Of a stretch of 64,000 nucleotides of DNA, positions 23,101 through 34,800 are shown in pieces (position 1 is the stretch's first letter; the number at the start of each line of letters is the position of its first letter). The DNA comes from Motacilla alba alba (lineage: Eukaryota; Chordata; Aves; Passeriformes; Motacillidae). The stretch covers positions 17,892,688-17,956,687 of the forward strand of contig NC_052027.1 of assembly GCF_015832195.1 (NCBI RefSeq), written 5' to 3'. Below the pieces are notes generated by a model. That model was not told where the DNA came from, ran no database searches, and saw only the letters and a program-made list of their open reading frames with translations. The translations under genes were made by a program, and so were the position numbers.

Positions 23101-25618
23101 GATAACAACATGTTTGCACAGTTTGGGAGCACAAGCTGTTTCCTTGCAGAAATATTACTGCTCTGTGTTCCCAAACTGGAGAGACACCGAATCTGAAAAC
23201 AGATTTAATTCTTGTTTTGAAAAACGTAGCAAATGAGGTTTAAAAATATGAGAGGCTGCCAGTCTTCTGTTCTAGTTTAAGTATCTGGGTTGTGATTAGG
23301 AAAATATTAGAAATCTGCTGCTGCTTTCCAGTGCAGTTCCTCTGATTGGACAACCTCACTGGAAAGGAGGTCTTGGTCCCCAAGATCCTGAAAGAGGAAT
23401 TAAAATTATGTTCCTGTGTTTCCTGTCATTAATTATCTCATAGAGACCTTGAAATGTGCTTGTGATGTCTATCACCAGCGCATACAGAATTAAAATTTCC
23501 TCCAAAGAGATTAGGTAGGCTCTTTTGCCTCCGAATATAAATTGTCAGTTGAAGTTTTACTGGGGAAACAATTTTTTGAAGTTGCAGCTCAAGCTCAACA
23601 GCTTAAGTCTCATTCCTTCTGTATCCCGTAAGCGTTGTCATGTTTTTTAAACTTACTCCTAAAGAGCATCTTTCTATTTTCCATTTCATTTTTCTGCTCC
23701 ATTTCCGCTCCTTGCCCCCAAGTTAAGGTGTTAAATTGTTTTTCTGTCAGAGCTAAATAACATGCTGCTGGATGCTTTAATAGGCATGAAGATGTGCTGA
23801 CAAACCCTCATTTTGGATGGTGTCTTGCTTTGCAGGGCTTTGCTATTAAAATTGATGATGAAGTATCTCAAAAAAGCACCAGCCAGCGTTGCAGCCATTT
23901 TGAGCTGCACGTGCTGGAAACCAGGTTGGAAAATGTTAATATTTTCACAGTTGTGTCCAGAAAGTAATAACAATAAACCCCCCAACCCTTTAAAATCTGA
24001 GCCCAGAGTGTTCCTAGAGGTGCTATTTACTGGCTGGCCCATTTCTGAGGGTGGAATTGCTGGTTTTAGCTCTGGTAGGAGGGTACCTGCTGTGGGTAGC
24101 AGGTATTCCCTGGGATTGTGGTCTTGTAAGTGAAGGCAGCAAGCAGGTGCCAGCTGGAACCAGAGAACTCCTGTCCCTGTCTCAGCAGTGCCTGGGCTCA
24201 GGTTTGGGCCATTTCTGAAGAGTTTTCACTTGGGAGCTTTAAATGAGGGCAAACATGAGGTCGTCTCTTTATTCCGAGCTCCTTGATGCACACCCAGGGC
24301 GGGCTCAGCGCGTGCACGAGTCCAAGGCTGGGGAGCTCAGCTCCCCTCCAGGATTTGCATCCTCTAGGATGGAGATCAGCATTAATGCTTGGCCTTGGCT
24401 GCAGGATGGCAGCATTGTGGTGGAGGTAGAACCAACACAACCCTGTGAGCAGGCTCCAAACAAACCTCCCAAAATCTTCCTGGCTTGTCCATCTCCCCTC
24501 GTGCTCTGGGGCTTCAGAGGCCTGTGGTGAGTGAGCACTGGGAATGTCCATGTGCAAAGTTGCTTGGATTTGGTATACCATGAAATGTTCAAACTAAGGT
24601 TTTCTTTCCCTTTTGAACACATTTTTTTTTTTTGGTAATTTTTCTACTCTAATTCTCTTGCCTATTCTGTTAATTAAAAATAAGAATTAGAGTTTTTTCT
24701 GATATAGACCTTATGGTCCTGTCTCTGGCCTGAAGTTCCTGTAGCATGACACGAAGTCTTTGAGAGCAGCACTCCTCAAACAGGCAACAGCCAAATGTGT
24801 GGAACAAGTTTCTATGCTGTGCTGAATTTCTTTAAGCCAGTCCTCTCTTCCTTCAGGAAATACAGAGTAAGAAAAAAGTCTTCTTTAATATATTTTGGTA
24901 CTGTGTCAATCAACCTTCTATGCCTTTCAAATTATCTTCAAAATTTCTATAAAAAAAATGCCAGTAGCTAGATAATTGCAGATGTCTCAGTATCTTCCTG
25001 CTTTTCTGACAGAGCAGTAGAGGTCACCAACATTTATGGGTCTGGGACCTCAGCACAAGACATTTAACTGGAGCACTGCTTTGTTCAGTGCTAGGATTCA
25101 GTTTGAGCTGCACTGCAAACTCCTCACAGCTGCAGTTTGTACTGAAAACTTGTTCTGAAAAGGGGACACGTCTCTCTGCTTAATATAACCCAAAGTCACT
25201 GCATCTGGTGTCCTGGCATGCATGTAATTGCCTGTAGCTTCCTAATGATAAAGGCTGTCTCACATGAGAAAATTCTGCATTGATCCTAGTCCTGATTTAC
25301 ATTTTACTTCGTTAAGAAAAAATTGATCAGCATAGATAAAACTCCTGATCAATGATCCCAGCACTTTTTTTTTTTTTTTTTTTTAAATAGCTTCCATTTT
25401 GGTGCAGTGCAGACTTTTGGTTTAACTGGCTGAATTGATATTCTGAGCAGCGAGTAAGGCAGGATGACAGAGCATCAGCACAGCTACTCCTATTATTGCT
25501 CAGGGAGGTGCTCCTGCCCGCCCCGGCCAAGGCACAGGCAAGCCATGAGCCACTGCTGTCCTAGGATGCTACAGAACACATCCCAACTTTTATCTGTGCT
25601 GTTTTACACATCCTTCAC

Positions 25619-25619
<1 letters not shown>
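23101..25619. other. Unique non-coding DNA with weak exon-like frames
   Basis: AT-rich, apparently single-copy sequence. One stretch at 23766-23969 stays open in a plus-strand frame, with a pyrimidine-rich run ending in TTTGCAG at 23836, but it is of a length expected by chance. At 24.2-24.58 kb a GC-richer patch carries, on the minus strand, GGAATAAAGAGACGACC, which resembles an LTR R/U5 region, but no TG/CA ends or target duplication could be found. A T-run of about 18 lies at 25367-25384. Confidence 0.45.
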
Positions 25620-25658
<39 letters not shown>

Positions 25659-25686
25659 AAAAAAAAAGAAAAGAGAGAGAGAGAGA
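25620..25686. repeat. Poly-A (37) tract grading into (GA)n
   Basis: Thirty-seven consecutive A (25620-25656), then short A runs broken by G, then GAGAGAGAGAGAGA. I see no retrotransposed gene or LINE end immediately upstream and no flanking duplication, so it is best read as a simple low-complexity tract and not as a poly-A tail. Confidence 0.9.
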
Positions 25687-26269
25687 ATTTCGGTATTTTC
25701 TTGCATTCAGGCACTCTCAGGATTGAATGGTTTGAGGTATGGAATTTGAAGTTGTAGTTTGGACATGGTGCATGTACTGATCATGGTTTCCTTTGAAAAA
25801 AATAAACTATTACACAGAAAATGTTCTGCTTTTCAAAGGACTGATGTCTCTGTGTTATTTTTGGTGTTTGGGTTTGTTTTGCACTGCCATAACACGGTAT
25901 TCCATTGGAAAAGCCTTTTACATTTCTGAATCCTCTATGTGCTAATAATTCAAAATAGCAGACACATAATAACAACTCAGATGGATGGTGAGAAGCTGTA
26001 GATAAAATGCAGTTGTTCCCCAAAGTGCAGGGCTGTAAGGAAGAGGAAGAGCAGGGCAGGGAGCTGCTCTGGCATGTGTGTGTGGTTTTACAGCACACGC
26101 TGATGTGACCGGATCAGATTAAACGGGGATATTTCACTGTTCCTCCTGTTCGGGTTTGGATTTCTGGCAGGCATGGCCGGGACACAAACACAACACAAAC
26201 CCCACAGCGCTGCAAGGCTGCTATTTTTTTTTTTTTTTCTATTTTCCTTAGAATCCCCATTGTTCTTAC

Positions 26270-26960
26270 ATAAACAGAAAGAGCAGGGGAGGGCGAGCGA
26301 GCCGGATCTTTGCTGAGGGTGATTATGAAGTAATTTGCAGCACGGCCACGCCGCCGTGCCGGGCTGTCAGCAGCGGGCACAGCCCGAGCATCGCCGGGCA
26401 CTGCGGGCTCCGGCCCCGCCGCATCCTGCGCCTGCTCGGGGGTGCCGGGGATGCGCCGCTCCCCGCGCTCCCCGCGCCCCCTTGGCTCCACAAGCTTCCA
26501 TCCCCCCTCTCCTCCTCCAGCGACAGTGATAGGACTTGACAGCCCTTGTCCTTGAAGGTTTCTCCCGTTTCTGAGTAAGTGGCATATTCCTGGTCGCTTG
26601 CCATCTTCCGTTTTTGTCATTATCCCAGGGGAAGCATTAAAAAAAATCGCAAACAACAAACATGGTGGTTCAGTCCATATTTTTTCTTTTTTTTAATTTT
26701 TTTTTTTTTTTTTTTTTTTTTGTTTTTTGGTTCCTTCCCCCCCGTCCCCGCGGCGGCTGCGGCGGTGTCCCCGCGGTGTCCCCGCGCTGGCGGTGGCGCT
26801 GGGCTGGCGGTGCGGGGATGCTGCGCGCTGGCTCCCCGGCGGGCGCTGCCGCGGTGGTACGGTCTGCAGCGCGCCTGCCCGCGCCCATGCCGAGCCCCGA
26901 GCCCTCCGCCCGCTAGCCGCGAGCAGGCTGCGCTGGGGAGGATGTCTTAGCCAAGTAAGT
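26270..26960. promoter_or_regulatory. CpG island 1 with plus-strand splice donors
   Basis: Two CpG-dense blocks (about 26290-26510 and 26738-26945) separated by an AT-rich gap that contains a poly-T run. CpG density is far above that of the surrounding 25 kb. Two plus-strand sequences fit splice donors: CTGA|GTAAGTGG with GT at 26575, and CCAA|GTAAGTAG with GT at 26955, the latter at the island's right edge. This is typical of a promoter with a non-coding or 5' first exon. Open frames on both strands (up to 181 codons) follow from the lack of stops in GC-rich DNA and show no domain. No TATA box or start site was identified, so the direction is inferred from the donors. Confidence 0.6.
26695..26722. 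repeat. Poly-T tract inside CpG island 1
   Basis: A long T run with one AA interruption lies between the two CpG-rich blocks. Such homopolymers next to GC-rich DNA are hard to sequence, and the exact length should be treated with caution. Confidence 0.85.
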
Positions 26961-26985
26961 AGCGACATCCACAGCACGGGAGCAA

Positions 26986-27021
26986 TAGTGATGGTGGTGG
27001 CGGTGATGATGGTGATAATAA

Positions 27022-27050
<29 letters not shown>
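26986..27050. repeat. (GGT/GAT)n-(AAT)n running into poly-A
   Basis: Imperfect triplets GATGGTGGTGGCGGTGATGATGG, then GATAATAAT, passing into an A-run of about 27 bases that ends at 27050. It flanks CpG island 1 on the right. Confidence 0.85.
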
Positions 27051-27052
<2 letters not shown>

Positions 27053-27959
27053 CTTTCCCCTTTCGGTTCCTGAGCTCGTTTATTTGGCATTTTGCTGCCG
27101 GGGAAGGCGCGAGCTGATGGGAAGATGGTGTGGGGACTGGGGCTGAGTGATGCATTAGGTTTTGGTTCGTGCCCTGGGAATCTCTGCAAAGGTAATGCTG
27201 CGACTCGTGTAGATTATTCTGTAAGGTCAAAGAGAAACTGCATAGCTAAAAGGCTCTCTTGCATCAGAAAGCGTTTGCTGGGCTTCGGTAGGTTGAGAAT
27301 TCAGCACGATCTTGTTGTTTTTGAAACGTATGGGCTTGATTTTGATTAAATCAGTTCTTTAGTGATGAGGAAAACACGTGGATGGGATTTTGCTTTTATC
27401 ATTGCTGGTAAGAATCGGATGTGCCTTTTTTTTTTTTTCTGTCAGAAGCTCACATTTCACTAAAATGTGAGCAGTAGACTTTGACTGTTGTATTTTTCTA
27501 ACTTTAATGTTCTCTTGCGATAGGCAAAGCTATTTCATGTTAGAAAAATCTGTAATCTTCAGCTGGGTTCCTTTATAGAGCTGTTTATAGTTTTTCAGTG
27601 CGTTTGTTTGAAAGTAAAGGGCATGCAGGTTAAAACCCCCAAGCATTGCCTCTGTATTGAGATGGACTAGAAAATAATGTGGAAGAAACTGGGAATTTTC
27701 TGTAGTTCCTTTTTACCATGCATGGCGTTTCCTGTGGGAAGACGGGGAAAGGCTTTCCTGAGGTGTGTGGTATATTAATTAAGACTTCTGACAGATAGAC
27801 TTTCATTTTTATTTATTCATTAATTTATTTACTTAATCAAAAGAAGAATCAACTCCAAATCCACAGAACGCTGCAGGGGGGAAGCTTTTGGCTGCTCGTG
27901 AGGCATCCAACGCTTTAAGAGAAGCCCTAAGATTACGGGAGTCATTTCCGATTATGTAA
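27051..27959. other. Non-coding DNA between CpG islands 1 and 2
   Basis: Moderate GC near 27060-27200, falling to AT-rich. Frames here are short and unrecognised. Scattered CpGs persist (for example 27085-27310), suggesting a shore of the islands and not ordinary background DNA. Confidence 0.5.
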
Positions 27960-28206
27960 AGGGAGATTCTGTGCGTTCGATCCGCGCCTGCGGCGCTGGC
28001 AGCTCCTGCGCTCCGCCGGCAGCCCGGCTCTGCCCCAGCCTCCCCAGTCCTGACTTTAGGCTCGTCCTATCCCAGCCGGGGCGCTTCCCTGAGCCCCGCA
28101 CGGCGCTCCCGGGGCTGCCGAGGCCATGGCTGTGGGCAGTCCTGGGGCTCCGAGGCAGCCACGAGCAGATGCTTAGCCCGGTGCGCCCCGTTCCTTCTGC
28201 AAGGTG
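27960..28206 (+). promoter_or_regulatory. CpG island 2 ending at a consensus splice donor
   Basis: A compact GC- and CpG-rich block that stops precisely at TGCAAG|GTGAGTG (GT at 28204-28205), a near-perfect donor. A CpG island bounded on its right by a strong donor is the classic look of a first exon with its promoter, on the plus strand. A 78-codon frame (27971-28207) is open through the donor, but its Pro/Ala/Arg-rich composition is what any GC-rich DNA gives and I do not recognise it. Whether the exon is coding or 5' untranslated cannot be decided here. Confidence 0.5.
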
Positions 28207-29999
28207 AGTGTTGAAGGGGCTCCAAGGGAATGGCTCTGCCGTCAGGATCAACCGGCTCCTTTTACATCCGCGCTCCCCAGGGTTTCTGGTCTCGGACCCC
28301 CCCATTGCTTTCTGTTGTGGGGCTGGGGAAGGATTGCGGGGATATTACACAAGTTGGGATGTCTGGAGGAGAGCTGGCACGTTCACCGTGGGAAAATTGC
28401 GCTTTTATTGCTGGGATTTGAGGTTGGTGGTAGATATTTGTGGTATGAAATTGATAACGGGGGGGTTTTGTTAGTATTTGCTTAGAGAAAGGATTACAGA
28501 TCGACTTCATAGTTCACATGTTTGTTTTTTTTTTTTACTGCTGAGATGCATTCCTGATTAGCATTTAATTTGTGAGAGGTCATCCATATGCATGACTGGC
28601 TCTTGTGCCTTGCTCTGGAATAACTGTTTGACTCAGGTATCCAGCAGGTCTTTGATCACAGACAGCTTTTACTTTGTTCACGCTCCTCTCATTTTAATCC
28701 AAATTGCTACCTGTGAAGAGGTGGTTCACATTTTCCCTGTAGTGCTGGTAAAATGAGCAAGTTTGTGAATAAAGCAGTAAAATAAGGCTCGTAGATAAGT
28801 TGTGTAGAGCAATGCAGCATGAAGGTTTTTCCCTTTTATTTATTTATTTTTCTCTGTCTGCCCCCTTTTCATCCTTTTTGTGTGTCTGTCTTCATTTCTA
28901 TAGAGAATTGATTTTGGCCCGCATCAATGCTAAATATACATTCATTTCCACGGAAAAGGTCAATTTTCTTCTCTGCTGCAAACCAAACCGGCATGACATC
29001 CCTCATGCTTTCTGCATATATAAAAAGGTTGCATGCATGTATACTGGAACAGCTTGGAAGAGTTTCATGCTTCCCAGCAGGATTCCAGGTTGCAGAAGAC
29101 ATGGCAATGATGAACTAGGTATCATACTGTTCTTCTAAGAGCTGCCGTGAAGTCACTTTTGTGAGAGCTTTTTTCCTTTTAAATTTCATACCATGTATCC
29201 AGGAAACAGCTTGGAAAGATTTTCTTTTCCCCCTTCGTCTTCCCCCAGCATTTAAAATGCTCAGCTTATCTTTCCCAGTGCTGTTGGATTAGGGATGCAA
29301 CATTTTTTGAATCCTACAAAACAGATATTTATATATCTTCCTGTCTGAATACAGCAACTGCGAGCATATATCCTGCTAACATATGAAAATGTTAAAAGTG
29401 TTCTTGCTTTTTTATAATTTTTTCTTTTCATTTTCATGCTGGAGTTCACATTGCCAAATGCCAGTTGTGTACGTAGTAATTCCTTGTTACATTTTGGAAT
29501 AAATGTAGGAGTCTTGACCTTGTAACTCCCTCTCCCACTCGCTGAGAGCCCATTGCACTGCAGTAGGACTCCAGCAGTGGGGGTTCTCTAAATGGACCCC
29601 ACCTCCCTTAAGAAATGGAAATACTTTTACAGCTTGCACCTAAAATCATGTTCTGAAGGGAAGAAAGTGGTTCATTTGATTAACCTGACTGGGAAACCTT
29701 GTGGAGAATAAGCTGCCTTTTGCCAGGTTTTTTCATTCTGTTTTCAAGGAGACACAATGAAGGATGTGGAATTTAGCAAGTACTGCTCTGATTAATTGCG
29801 TTCAGATTATACCTTATCTGATCAATTGTCAACCTCTCCCCCCACCATGATTGAAACCACACATTTCTGATTAATTCTAACGTGCCAGTTGAAAAAGGGG
29901 TTAAAAAAAAAACAAACAGCTAAGGATTCGAGAGGTGTTTTTGTTTTATGTAGCTGTTAAAATGTGATGCTAAAGCTTCAGCCATCCCCTGTGTGGGAT
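28207..29999. other. Low-repeat AT-rich DNA between CpG islands 2 and 3
   Basis: No recognised gene. The stretch 28.56-29.45 kb is AT-rich, free of recognisable transposons and contains a pyrimidine run ending in TTTCTATAG at 28904, followed by about 230 bases open in one plus-strand frame to 29138. This may be a conserved non-coding block or an unrecognised exon; neither can be shown without comparison to other birds. Confidence 0.4.
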
Positions 30000-30285
30000 C
30001 CTTCTGGCGCTGAGGCAGGCAGGGAGCGATGACTCCTCTCTGAATGGAGCCTCCCTGGCGCTGCCGGCGGAGCAGCAGAGCTCCCTCCGTGTGTGCCGGG
30101 ATCGCTCCGGAGCCTCTGCAGCCCCTGCAGTCCGGGCTGGCAGCCTCAGCCCCGCCGCCCTGCGCCGTGCCCAGCAGGGATGCTCCCCGGGATCCAGCCT
30201 TCCCCAGCTGCCCAGCCCCGCTCCAAGGTAATCGATCCTTAGTGGAGCAGTTGCGTAAGAGAAGAGTCTTTCTCTCTAGGTAGGT
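30000..30285 (+). promoter_or_regulatory. CpG island 3 with two plus-strand donors
   Basis: A GC- and CpG-rich block (about 30005-30225) ending at CCAAG|GTAATC (GT at 30228-30229). A second candidate donor CTAG|GTAGGT follows at 30280-30281. The layout repeats that of islands 1 and 2. Frames on both strands (79 codons plus, 162 codons minus) have GC-driven composition and no recognisable domain. Read with its neighbours, this is most simply another alternative first exon of the same plus-strand gene. Confidence 0.45.
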
Positions 30286-31054
30286 TATGCTCCGCATGCT
30301 GGATGGCTTTTGGTGTGCCAGTGGAGATAAATAAAGGGCGTTGTGGAGGTTATAGAAATGTGTAGGCTTGAATTTCACCCATAAAACAACAGAGAGGGTC
30401 AGCAGCATTTTATTGTGATCTTTATTTGAAAGTTCCCTGCCCTTTTGTAGGAAATGGAAGCAAACAGTATGATTTCAAGAGCTATAGGGTTTTTGGTTCA
30501 AGTTTTACTCATGTTTAGGTTTAAAAGCATGGTTTTACTGCTGTATTTTTGATAAATAACCTTAGCTTTTGGATTAAACCTGGAGATTTGCAGTTGAAGA
30601 GCCAATGTATAAGAGAAGGGTTGGGAATGAGGCGTATTTTAATAAATTTAAGAAGCTGCCAGATCTGTGAAAGGCAGGACGTGTTCCCTCTGAACGCTGC
30701 AGATGGGTGAAATATGGAGCCTCAGAAGGGATGTGGAATTCCTGCTTAGCTACCAGAGTTTGCAGAGTTGGGAAATGGTAACCAAGTTACTAAATACTTC
30801 CCTTCTGCCATGCCGTGTATGAACAAGTTCATCCTGCTGGTAACATGTTTTTAAAGTATTCGTGGCACAGTTAAAGCATCCGAGGGTTGTGCATCAGGCT
30901 CTGGGAGAATCCTAGAAACAGTTAATGGGAAAAGCTAGAAGAGGACCAGCAGTAAAACTGGGATTTCTATGGAGCAGTTTGTGCGTTTTTTACCTTTTGT
31001 CTCCTTTGCCCACACGCTGAAGGTGAAATGGCTGGAGAAAGCTGATTTCAGAGG
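30286..31054. other. Non-coding DNA right of CpG island 3
   Basis: AT-rich to moderate GC, no transposon end or gene recognised before the CR1 element begins at about 31055. Confidence 0.5.
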
Positions 31055-31835
31055 CACACAATAGTTGAGGTTGGCAAGTACCTCTGGAGATGGTCCAGCC
31101 CAACCCCTCCTGCCCCAAGTGGAGTCACCTATAGCAGGAAAAGGTCCAGACAGGTTTTCAGTATCACCAAGGATGGAGACTTCCCAACCTCTCCGGGCCA
31201 CCTGTGCCAGCGTTTGGCCACCCCCACGGCTTTTGACCTTTAAATGGAATTTTCTACCTTTGCTCTCCTGGCCTCTTTGCCTTTCACCAGACTCCATTGA
31301 GAAGAGTCTGGCTCCATCTTTCTCACTTTCTCCCATCAGCTGTTCATTGATAAGGTCCCCTTGAGCCTTCTGCTCTCCAGTCCCAGTTTTCTGAACTTCC
31401 TACCTGCGTGTCAGGTGCTCCACTCCTTTCCTCCCCTCTGGAGGTCTTTGGAGGGCTCTCTCCAGGTCCCCTTTGTCCTGGGAGCCCACCCAGGTGGGAG
31501 CACTGGGATGCCCTGGCAGTGCTGGTGGGAAGGGAGGCAGCCCTGTGCTGTGAGGACACTCTGCTGGCTCCTGCTCAGCTTTGGGTCCAACAAGAACCCC
31601 AGGGCCTTTTCTGCAGAGCTGCTTCCCAGCCAGCTGGCCCCCAGCCTGTCCTGCCTCGGGGGCGCAAGCTTGCCTTTCCCTTTGTTGGCCATCCTGGGAT
31701 TCCTCTTGGCCCGTGGCTCCCTCTGAGAGGCAGCTCATCCATCTGGTGGCACAACCACACCTCCCCATTTGCCCACTCTGTGCCCTTGCACAGGGTGCTC
31801 TGTTCCTTCGTCCAGGCCATTAATAAAACACTTGG
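31055..31835 (-). mobile_element. CR1 LINE, 3' part with reverse-transcriptase frame remnant
   Basis: On the minus strand this follows the CR1 order: C-terminal end of the ORF2 (endonuclease/reverse transcriptase) reading frame at the right, then the 3' untranslated region ending near CACAATAGTTGAGGTTGG. Landmarks on the plus strand are AAGAGTCTGGCTCC, TTGATAAGGTCCCCTTGAGCC, GGTGCTCCACTCC, GGAGCCCACCCAGG, CAAGAACCCCAGGGCC and GTCCAGGCCATTAATAAA, all equivalent to CR1 sequence in reverse complement. A 122-codon minus frame (31400-31768) lies in it but is out of step with ORF2 in places, so the element is dead. It is 5'-truncated, as most CR1 copies are. Confidence 0.85.
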
Positions 31836-34800
31836 CTATTGCTTCGCAAGAAATCCCTTGGAAAGAGAGGATTAGAGCTGGAACTGCAATTTCAAGATTT
31901 AGCCCAGAATTGAAGTGCTGTGTTATTAAAGAATGCCAAAAATTGGTCAATATCCTGAATACGTTTATGGTTGAGAGCGTGGAATTTGCAATATTGAATG
32001 CCCAATGCATTGCATCAGCATCTCAGGGTTTGAGGATGAAACAGGAAAATCAGTGATTCAGATTTACTAAGAGCTTATTTTATATATTAAAGAATGAAGA
32101 CTCACAGCTGATGAAGTAATTTCAATTGATAATTTCATTCGCTGCATTTCAATTAAAGCGAGTTAAAAATAAAACCATATGAAATGAATTAAAAATAAAA
32201 TGAGATTTAGTCCAATCTGATTTGGATCTTGCTGAAAAATCTGTCGCACAGAATGAGGAAACAGGATAGGGAAGATGCTTATCTGTGGGATGTTGGGCAA
32301 AGAGCTATTTCTGTAGTTCTCGCCTGTCCAGTTCACTGACCTTCCAGCTCCTGACCTCTGGAAATTAGTTGGGCATTTGGAGAAAATGACACTCCTCATA
32401 CACACACTCCATCTGAGGAGATTTTTACTTAGACAAGAGCTGTCTTAGTCTGATAAGTTATCTTCTGTGCTTTGGTTTGGGTTGTGTTCCACAGTATAAA
32501 TCTGTGCAGACTTGGGACTGCGGTTTAGGATGAGACGCAGCATTTTAAACAGGATTTGGGATTTGGGATCCCTCCTTCTGCATCCCCCAGCTAAAGTCTC
32601 ACATGACAATTCCCACCAGCTGTCCCAGGCGAGGCAGGGAATGACAGCCCATGCTGGGATGGGGTGATGGAGTTTATTCAAGATCCAACAAGTTTTGGGC
32701 TTTTACCTTGCCTGATCTCACACACAGGCTGCCCAGGCATCCCCCCAGCTTTTGTCTCCATGCATCTCAGAATTCCAGGATCTCTCCTTACTTGCCTTTC
32801 CCTACTCCCCTCGGTCTTCTGTCCAATCTCCACATTTTTATCCTGGATACCCTTGTTTTCTCAGAGATCACTTCTTTGTTCAGCCTTGTCTTTCTTCTGG
32901 AGCTCAAGGGGCCTCAGTTTTCCAAATCTCAGAACCCCTGCCATGATCAGTCCCTTTGGTGCTCCTGTCTCATCCCTCTGCACTAATTCCACGCTCCACT
33001 GTTTTTAGTCCAGCTATCCTCAAAACCTGCAGCCAGCACAGTGAGGCTGGAACCAGCAAGGAGCAGGCTCATGCAGGAGAGTGGAACAGTCTGGGACACC
33101 TTTACAGCCTCACACACGTTCTGGGATCTGCTGCACTCTGCTCTGGAGCCGTCTGTCACCCGTGACTGGAAGGGGGGGACCTCCATCCCCATTTCCCTGG
33201 CTGCATCAGCCTTCCACGTGCAGCTCCTGCCATCCACACTCTTTGTTCAGCAGCCTCCTGTGCCTCAGTGGGCCTTGAGGGAAGAGGGACACTTCCCAGA
33301 GTGGTGGTGGCTCTTTGGCACGTGCACTGTTTGTCTTGAGGCTGGATGAATTCGTTGCAATGGTTGTGCTCAGCATCTCACTAACCTTGGCACCCCTGGG
33401 TGCTGATGAAGCACAATAAAATGCTCTGCCACCGATCTGACTTGTCTTTCACAGTGGTACACCTCGTGTCACACAGGTCATTAGAAGGGAACAGTGTTCC
33501 CAATAAACCCTTCCAGTCTCCTTGGGAAATGTGCAATCCCAAATGTCAGGAGGCAGCATTGATCTGTGTCCTCTGGAAGTCAGTTTGGGAAGAGGCTGTT
33601 GTCCTGGCTGAGGACAGCTGTTCAATTTGCACTGCAGGCTTCCCATGTCCCTTTCCTCTGCTTGCATTGTAATGAACATTTTGCACGTTGTTCTAAAAAT
33701 ACTTCCAAATGATGTTTGATGTTAAGGGACCAGCGAAATGCAATTACAATGAAATGATGATTTCGTGGTGTTTTTCACAATGAGATTGTCATCCTCCCTC
33801 CCCCAGTGCTTGAAGCAATACCTATTTATGAGTAGTTGAGCTAACCTGGGAAATTCCAAGAAGAATTGCAGACAGCTCCTGAGATGCAATGCAAATTGTT
33901 GCAGTACCCATGGAGGACATTTGCATTATGGTAGGACTGGTTGTCTCTGTGATGCTGTCGTGGTGATTGTTATGCAGAGAACTGCAGGATAAAATGGTAG
34001 TGCTAAATCAGCAGTGCTGAATAAGATGGCTGAAAATGCCAGGAAAACAAACTGTTGGAGAGGGAGGATTACAGGAGGAATGAGATGCCCAAATCCCAGT
34101 GCAAGACAGCTCCCAGCTTTCTTGGGGACAAGCTTTTGGTTCTGCAGGTAATTTCCAGGCTCTTGCTGAGCGTTGGGTGCCTCCCTCATGCCCACACTCA
34201 TCACTGTGCGCCAGGCAGGACAGAGCTCCCTCCAAGGAGAGGAAAGGCTGAGGGGGTGCCCTGTGTGTCTGGGGCTGACCCAAAAGGATGTGAAAGGACT
34301 GCCCTGATATTTCCACTGCAGCATCAAGAACTGCCCTTCAGGGCATAGAGGTTTTGAGGTGATGTTTTATACTGAGTGTTTGTGGGGAGCTGTTATCCCC
34401 AGGGCACTGTGTTAGTGAGTTTGCACCACTGTTTGCAGAATCTTTGGTTTATTTGATTTTAAATCTTGCTTTGTTTCATCTAAAATAGGACTGGTTATCT
34501 CTATCTGTCCTGTGTGATTCATAAATATTACAGAATGTGGAGGGGTTGGATTTATTTCCATGCTTGGGCTGAAGTGGGAAGACAGAAAAGGGGAATATGA
34601 TTATTTTTTCAGGAATATGTGACCCAACAAGAGGTGACATGGGTGGGGACCACTGGAGCCTGTCTCAGATGAAGTGGTTTGGATATGCAGGTGGGATCTG
34701 GCTCTTCCCCAAGCTGGGGGAAGCCTGGGTGGGCCAGCTGCTGCCTGTGGCTGGCAGCAGACTTGACCTTGGAGAAGGGAGAGTGTGTTGAGAGAGACAA

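Noticed and set aside
24200..24580. Possible second solo LTR on the minus strand (GGAATAAAGAGACGACC as R/U5)
   Set aside because: No TATA box at the expected spacing, no TG/CA ends with a target duplication could be found.
25560..25686. Poly-A tract as the tail of a processed pseudogene or LINE
   Set aside because: No gene-like or CR1 sequence precedes it, no flanking duplication; CR1 elements end in octamer repeats, not poly-A.
26114..26659. 181-codon minus-strand frame
   Set aside because: Same reason: CpG-rich DNA with overlapping open frames, Arg/Pro/Gly/Ala-rich product without a domain.
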